A stretch of DNA of 13,229 bases from Dictyocoela muelleri (Eukaryota > Microsporidia). The position numbers and the translations under genes were made by a program. This document shows positions 9,168-13,229 of this stretch, piece by piece (within the stretch, counting starts at the first letter, position 1; every line of letters begins with the position of its first letter). The stretch is from contig SDVU01000456.1 in the NCBI GenBank assembly GCA_016256075.1, positions 1 to 13,229 of the forward strand. Direction: 5' to 3'. The notes under the pieces are model-generated. The model ran no database searches. It worked only from the letters and a program-made list of their open reading frames with translations, and was not told the origin of the DNA.

Positions 9168-9450
9168 ACAGAATCACAAGATATTCACTTTATGATACAT
9201 TTTTTAACGTTAAAGGTAAAATAAAAAAAAGACATAAACCTTTGAAAAATTTAGGATAAATTGCGTAGACAATGAAAAATGAATATTGAAAATAATAATA
9301 AAAAAAGAAGAAGTCTTTGTTACAAAAAAAATGATTTGATTTTTAAAGGAATTTTGACACAGACAGAATAACTACGCGTTATTTAGGACCTTTCAAGGTA
9401 GTTGTGTTAAGATTTAAGAACGTACTCGTATTTACGAAGGCGAAATAAGC
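9168..9450 (+). pseudogene. Element A, integrase C-terminal part beyond element B (fossil)
   Basis: Directly after the ACAG duplicate the plus strand again reads as integrase, starting with an RITRYSLYD segment like the end of the core domain. Near 9356-9446 a TTRYLGPFKVVVLRF segment matches the GPY/F module of gypsy-type integrases. This is the other side of the insertion of element B. Confidence 0.75.
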
Positions 9451-9480
9451 AAAGTATCAATAATGAATGTTAAACTCTTT

Positions 9481-9495
9481 AAGAGGGAGGGAAAA
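9481..9495 (+). other. Element A, polypurine tract
   Basis: The purine run aagagggagggaaaa sits immediately before the TGTGAGATC start of the right LTR, the position and composition expected for the plus-strand primer of LTR elements. Confidence 0.8.
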
Positions 9496-9803
9496 TGTGA
9501 GATCGCTGGTTTGACACACATAATAAATCTAGAGAAAAGTAACAGTACAAATAACAGGTGTCTAGAGTAATCTCGATTTTGAAATTTTGGAAACTGGTAT
9601 AAAATTCATCAATTTTAAAATTTGATCAAAATAAAAAAACTATAAAAGAAAGTCAATCACCGACCATATATGTTATTTCTTCGAGATCTTAAAAACTTCC
9701 GTACCGACCTCGATGAAAATAAAAGGTTAATAAAGGTACATTTTAAAATCTTTATTAAGTTTTTTTATAAAGTTTCATTGTGTTCTCCCCCGAGAACACG
9801 ACA
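9496..9803 (+). repeat. Element A, right (3') LTR
   Basis: This 308-bp repeat starts TGTGAGATC after the purine tract and ends AACACGACA. It contains a TATA-like actataaaag near 9639 and ATAAAA/AATAAAG-like A-rich signals near 9718-9735. It ends with a perfect 8-bp hairpin, gtgttctc 9780-9787 and gagaacac 9792-9799. Its last ~55 bp are matched by 1926-1980. It abuts Merlin-like transposase sequence at 9803. Confidence 0.8.
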
Positions 9804-10428
9804 ATATTTTGAGTATGGACACCATTTGACGGATTAACAAAATTTATCCGTTATTTACAGTATTATGACTATTATTATTGTAAATTGAATTATAGCCACG
9901 CCATTGATCACTCCAAATAATTGAACCGGGTCTGCAAATTTCAGTTATTATTGAAATCAATGTTTCGGAACGCCTATCAGGAACTACACGCACGTAAAAT
10001 TTAGAGAGTGTGGTAGAGGTGTCAGCGATACTAAATACCCATCTTTTCTCAGGAATATTTTACAGGTGTTGTATTTTTTTATTAATGAAAAATGTATACA
10101 AATATTTTGCAAATAATCCCCTCACTGCCCAGTCTTATGCGATTTGTATTTAGGTAATTTTCTATTTTTTGTTTAATATCAGTATATATTTTTTTTACAT
10201 ATGTTTCTATCTAGACCAAAATCTGTATATAGATTAGATTGTTTTTTCGGTATAGAAATCATATAATATAATTAATAAATACGATATATCAATCTTATAT
10301 TTTGCAAAAAAAAAATATTTTTTTCTTATATTAATATATTTTTTAAAATTATTACAAGCTTTACGTTGGCATACATAAGCCTGTGAATTAATATTGCATT
10401 TATATTTACTTAAAAAAAACTCACCAAC
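9803..10428 (-). pseudogene. Merlin-like (IS1595/ISXO2-type) transposase, N-terminal and central part
   Basis: Minus-strand readings in several frames follow the IS1595/ISXO2-type transposase in order. A C-x-x-x…C-x4-C zinc-ribbon-like start (YKCNINSQAYVCQRKAC, about 10405-10350) comes first, then a helix-turn-helix-like segment (DISYLLIILYDF). Next are IRLGSEGIICKIF and a clean 71-codon stretch at 9844-10059. That stretch carries RWVFSIADTST, VVPDRRSETLISII, GSIIWSDQWRGYN and a TVNNG end. A final frame gives NFVNPSNGVHTQNI, the signature just before the last catalytic residue. About five frame changes or stops break it. The first catalytic-region motif (normally VEIDES) is not recognisable. 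The C-terminus is at 1799-1926, displaced by element A. Confidence 0.72.
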
Positions 10429-11050
10429 TCATCACATAATATATTAGTACGTAATAATCTTTTATTACGTATAAAAATATTTATTTCTTATTTGTTATTC
10501 AAAAATTTTATCAAATCTTGTAAATTATTTGGTTCTAGTTTTATGGGGGTTTCCTCCAATGGGAAAAAACCTAATATCAAATTTTTTTATTGCCTTAATA
10601 TATTTTTTATCTTAATATTTTTTATTATTAACATTTTTTAAAGATTTATAGTTTTATATTTTAAATTGATATACAAAAAAATTAAAGAAAAAGGAATATA
10701 ATGTGTCGCACTTCGGAACTACTAGGTTCGATTCTCGGTTTAAACCTTCTTTTTTATAAATTATGTCAAGGCAGCTCTAGATTAATATTTGATCTCTTTA
10801 AAGAAAGAGGTCAAGATTTTAAGCAATAACGTCTATATATCTAATTTAATAAACGACATCGTGAAAAATTTATTTAATATTTTTTTATTAATATTTAAAT
10901 ATTAGTAATGTAATTAATTATGTCGTGTTGTCTATTATTTGATAATTAATAGCCAAAAGTTTGAGTTATTTTAGATTCGAATCCACTTCAGAGAATTTCT
11001 TTAATAAAAAATTAAAAAAAGATGAAATTATTAAGAAAAAAAATGAAAAA
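10429..11050. other. AT-rich segment with two further box B-like motifs
   Basis: No reading frame is recognised. Two tRNA T-arm-like motifs occur: GGTTCGATTCT at 10725-10735 (followed by the palindrome ggtttaaacc at 10737-10746) and agattcgaatcc at 10973-10984. Neither has a properly spaced box A, nor pairing that would make a tRNA. The block near 10530-10575 (gggggtttcctcc and gggaaaaaacc) weakly resembles 1567-1620 on the other side of the stack. Confidence 0.45.
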
Positions 11051-11114
11051 GGTCTAGTCGAGACTTAAACCTGGTGACGGGATAGTGATAGCGGGCTGGG
11101 CGCGCAACAGTTAA
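11051..11114 (-). other. tRNA-like core, right inverted copy
   Basis: On the minus strand this block shares gcgcccagcccgcta and aggtttaagtctcga with the left block 1419-1479, in the opposite orientation. About 15 extra bases lie between the two shared parts. It carries a box B-like GGTTTAAGTCT but no clear box A. Together with the left copy it brackets the transposase remains and the nested retrotransposons. Confidence 0.65.
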
Positions 11115-11170
11115 TGATATAGTGGAAGAAAAATTTATAAGGTGGAGGTAAATTTTTTTGTCACTGTAAT

Positions 11171-11326
11171 ATGGATTTTGCTGTAGATAAAATATGAGTG
11201 TTTTTTATTGACAATAATATTAATTTAAAAGTGGAAGGAAAAATTGAAAACGAAGAACAAATTAAAAGGATGGGGGTAAAGTTAAAAAGCGAGGAAATTA
11301 ATCGTAAAATTTTTGAAATCTTATAA
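11171..11326 (+). other. Short possible coding remnant, unrecognised
   Basis: In one plus frame an ATG at 11171 gives MDFAVDKI, a TGA, then 42 more codons (for example INLKVEGKIENEEQIKRMG) to a TAA at 11324-11326. The composition (charged, E/K-rich) could equally result from the purine-rich repeat background. I do not recognise a family and would not call a gene. Confidence 0.15.
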
Positions 11327-11327
11327 T

Positions 11328-11400
11328 AAACACCTTAAAAAAGAACCTTATAAAAAACACCTCTGAAGCACCTTATAAAAAACACATTTTATAAGATTTT
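11328..11400 (+). repeat. Direct repeat, left copy (with 12180-12280)
   Basis: aaacacc, gaaccttataa and then ccttataaaaaacacatttt (11371-11390) running on through ataagattt (11399) recur in the same order at 12180-12280. Inside, cttataaaa and ttttataag form a 9-bp hairpin stem. Confidence 0.75.
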
Positions 11401-11899
11401 TTGGTGGGGCGTCAACTCGCATCTGGTAAGTTAACGCAAAAGTCGTCTGAATTTCTAGGCGCCAACATGTCAAGAAAAAATAATTAAATAAAAATTTTTG
11501 TTTACAAACGAGTTATTCTTACCTCATTTTTTAAGAAATACTTGTCCAAAAAAAATTTAATAATTATTTTTCAATTTAAATGTTAATTAACGATTTATCA
11601 ACAGTTATAATTTTTATTAAATTTCAATTGTCATATATGTAAATATTATAAAATTCAATATATAGATGTTAAAAAATTTTAAAAATTAAAACTGAGATAA
11701 CTCGTTATTTGACGTTTAAGCAAATAAGATTTATTGATCTTTTGTGACAACGATTTTTTTTAAAAAAATGAAAGGGTGAATAAAAAGTTTAATAACCAGA
11801 AGTTCCCCTCCTCTTTAATATTTATGTTTTTTAAAATTTCAATTTAAGGTTTTTTCCATTATTTATAGCTTCTAAAATTTTACCGATTTTACATCTGAT

Positions 11900-11972
11900 A
11901 AATTTTGACGAGTTGACGCCTTTAAATTTTGACAAGTTGATCTTTTTAATTCTTAACGAGTTAAAGCTCTAT
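11900..11972 (+). repeat. Degenerate ~24-bp tandem repeat
   Basis: Three units start aaattttgacgagttgacgc (11900), aaattttgacaagttgatc (11924) and aattcttaacgagttaaagc (11948). The motif gacgagttgacgc or its complement also appears near 11410, 11990 and 12112, so the whole segment seems built from one ancestral unit. Confidence 0.65.
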
Positions 11973-12179
11973 AAAATTTAGCGTTCTCAGCGTCAACTTA
12001 CTTCGTGGGAGTTGAAACTTTTTTTAAATGTACGGTTGGAATTAAAAAATAGGAAAGGTTGAGTAAAAGTCGAAAAAAAAAAATCTAAAATATATATCCA
12101 ACTTTTTTGTGACGAGTTGGCGCACGCAATTTCAGCAATTTTAGCTTCAATAAGCCCAGAGGCGAGGTGACGCTAAGAC

Positions 12180-12280
12180 AAAACACCCCTAAATGAACCT
12201 TATAAGAAAAACCCCTAAATGAACCCTATGAGAACACCCTTTAAAGGCCCCTTATAAAAACACATTTTATAAGATTTATT
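12180..12280 (+). repeat. Direct repeat, right copy (with 11328-11400)
   Basis: This copy contains the same ccttataaaa-cacattttataagattt core (12250-12277), with internal expansion of an acccctaaatgaacct-like unit. Together the two copies bound about 780 bp. No protein coding or LTR landmarks lie between them, so they are not called as LTRs. Confidence 0.7.
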
Positions 12281-12336
12281 TACCTGCTGCATGAATTCGC
12301 AGTACAAAAAAATATATTAAAATTTTTATTTTTATC

Positions 12337-12431
12337 GCCCTTATAATTTTTCTTAACACCATATTATTTCCCCACATAACTTATAATTTACTCTTGTCGA
12401 TTTTTCTCTCAGACCGTATAATTTTTCTTAC
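12337..12431 (-). repeat. Degenerate 20-bp minisatellite, right inverted copy
   Basis: About five units of 16-20 bp occur, for example caccatattatttccccaca and gaccgtataatttttcttac. They are reverse-complement relatives of the ggaggggaaataatacggtc unit at 1289-1407. Strongest agreement is in agaccgtataattt and tattatttcccc. This is the outer right flank of the stack. Confidence 0.7.
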
Positions 12432-12770
12432 AAGGGTATATTTAACCTATGCAAATTATTTTAATACAATGTAGTCTCCTTAAAATTCTTAATAATTCTC
12501 AGAAAGAAATTAAATTATCTGAAAAATATAAAAATATATTTGTATTTCTTAATTATGATTTAATTAAAAAACGTGAGAGATAGAAATCATTTTGATAAAA
12601 AAAATTAAAAGATTTTTTTTAATATTACTACATATATAACCATAAAAAGCCATTAAAATAAATGCATCCTATAAACACAACAAATTTGGGTACTGAGTCC
12701 TCCAAATGACCCAGATTTAGCACCTTAAAATGACTCATAAGGTAATAAAAAATATGTTTTGTAAAATATT
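12432..12770. other. AT-rich stretch with no recognisable gene
   Basis: No open reading frame, RNA gene or clear repeat is seen. The only local structure is a small inverted motif, gggtactgagtc/atgaccc, near 12688-12712. Confidence 0.55.
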
Positions 12771-12906
12771 TCGTGATTTTAGTCGGTGAAATCAAGTTAC
12801 TCTTAAAAAGGAAATGAAATATTACCGAATTGGTACAATGTAATAATTTGGTAATATTATTATTTATTTTTTAATATTAACTTGATTTACCCTACTAAAA
12901 TCTCGA
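12771..12906. mobile_element. 136-bp MITE-like element with 29-bp inverted ends
   Basis: The left end, tcgtgattttagtcggtgaa continuing through atcaagtta, matches the reverse complement of 12878-12906 at about 25 of 29 positions. A second, inner inverted pair (aatattaccgaatt and aatttggtaatatt) makes the whole element fold back. There is no coding capacity. Flanks atatt and tata hint at a short TA-rich target but are not identical. Only TATA separates it from the Tc1-like terminus. Confidence 0.7.
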
Positions 12907-12910
12907 TATA

Positions 12911-13229
12911 CAGTATGTTACAAAAAAAACGGAATGTTGTAAATGTTTATGAAAAAAAAAGAATTATATTACTTAATTTTATATAATCCTTATAAATTTA
13001 TGATTATAAACATTTTCATGATATTAATATTTTACAATAAAAGCATGGCACAAAATTTTTAGTCTTTTTTTAGGAATAAAAATAGAAAGTTGTTACAAAA
13101 AAACGGAATTAAAAATTTAATATTTCGTGTGCATTCCATGTGCTCGAAAAACAGCATGTGCACGATCCCTAAAACTCAAAGCAAGTTTTTTGCATGTTTC
13201 TGATTCAATTGAATTCCATACTTCAACTA
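12911..13229 (-). mobile_element. Tc1-like DNA transposon, 3' end (continues beyond the window)
   Basis: The sequence TA|CAGT at 12909-12914 is the classic edge of Tc1-like elements (TA target duplication, CAGT terminus). The outer repeat cagtatgttacaaaaaaaac (12911-12930) recurs as gttacaaaaaaacggaatt at 13092-13110, about 180 bp further in. This gives the direct repeats inside the terminal repeat seen in IR/DR-type Tc1 elements. The transposase C-terminus on the minus strand follows directly. The other terminal repeat lies outside the window. Confidence 0.85.
13117..13229 (-). CDS. Tc1-like transposase, C-terminal fragment (partial at the window edge)
   Basis: The minus-strand reading VEVWNSIESETCKKLALSF, continuing to HAVFRAHGMHTKY and a TAA stop at 13117-13119, is open over all 36 visible codons. 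It matches the end of Tc1-family DDE transposases, where a W-x-x-I…C-x-x-L helix is followed by R-x-x-A-V…A-x-G-x-x-T-K-Y-stop. The stop lies just inside the inner direct repeat, as usual in this family. No break is visible in this short part. Whether the full gene is intact cannot be judged. Confidence 0.85.
   Translation of the reverse strand, partial: VEVWNSIESETCKKLALSFRDRAHAVFRAHGMHTKY

Larger units (their letters stand above)
1926..9803 (+). mobile_element. Ty3/gypsy-type LTR retrotransposon A, old fossil, interrupted by element B
   Basis: The order on the plus strand is: a left LTR remnant, gag-like region, zinc knuckle, protease, reverse transcriptase, RNase H, integrase, purine tract and right LTR. 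This order (RNase H before integrase) is that of Ty3/gypsy-type elements. Element B occupies 5345-9167, so A itself is about 4 kb. It is heavily decayed, with breaks numbering in the dozens, and must be considerably older than B. It lies inside a Merlin-like transposase reading frame on the opposite strand. I could not see a target site duplication. Confidence 0.85.
11115..12336. other. Repeat-built, insert-like segment within the right flank
   Basis: This ~1.2 kb lies between the right tRNA-like block and the right minisatellite, which are adjacent on the left side, so it looks inserted or expanded. It holds a pair of direct repeats (11328-11400 and 12180-12280), a ~24-bp tandem repeat (11900-11972) and scattered variants of gacgagttgacgc. 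Purine-rich ggaagaaaaatttataaggt motifs near 11122-11150 vaguely resemble the 20-bp minisatellite. A minus-to-plus palindrome, cttataaaa…ttttataag, lies within each direct repeat. No transposase or other recognisable protein is seen. Confidence 0.5.

Noticed and set aside
11115-12336. LTR retrotransposon bounded by the direct repeats
   Set aside because: No primer-binding site, purine tract or pol-like coding lies between the repeats.
1-13229. Polinton/Maverick or other capsid- or envelope-bearing element
   Set aside because: No polymerase B, packaging ATPase, capsid or envelope signatures seen; the long inverted flanks are better explained by a Merlin-like element with nested retrotransposons.

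Overview
This window is repeat-rich, strongly AT-rich eukaryotic DNA, most likely from an invertebrate animal. The evidence is the set of mobile elements present: two Ty3/gypsy-type LTR retrotransposons, a Merlin-like (IS1595/ISXO2-type) DNA transposon, the end of a Tc1-like transposon, foldback/MITE-like repeats and several tRNA-like fragments. I found no convincing host protein gene, no bacterial features and no intact RNA gene. The species cannot be named from the sequence alone.

The central ~11 kb reads as layered insertions. The oldest layer is a decayed Merlin-like transposase on the minus strand, split into a part at 9803-10428 (N-terminal and central) and a C-terminal part at 1799-1926. 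Gypsy-type element A (plus strand, about 1926-9803, heavily decayed) lies between these two pieces. Element A is in turn interrupted inside its integrase by gypsy-type element B (minus strand, 5345-9167). B has two 172-173 bp LTRs, a candidate ACAG target duplication, and still readable gag, protease, RT, RNase H and integrase regions. B is the youngest of the three: its LTRs are about 95% alike over their best-aligned 151 bp.

The stack is flanked by matching inverted blocks. On the left these are a 20-bp minisatellite (1289-1407) and a tRNA-like core (1419-1479). On the right are an inverted tRNA-like core (11051-11114) and, beyond a ~1.2 kb insert-like segment, a degenerate inverted copy of the same minisatellite (12337-12431). 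They are good candidates for the terminal inverted repeats of the Merlin-like element.

Outside the stack, the left part holds a minisatellite of palindromic units (154-233) and a ~470 bp foldback element (254-725) with an internal 26-bp array. The right part holds a 136-bp MITE-like element (12771-12906), separated only by TATA from the CAGT terminus of a Tc1-like transposon. That transposon has direct repeats inside its terminal repeat and the C-terminus of its transposase (13117-13229), and it continues past the window.
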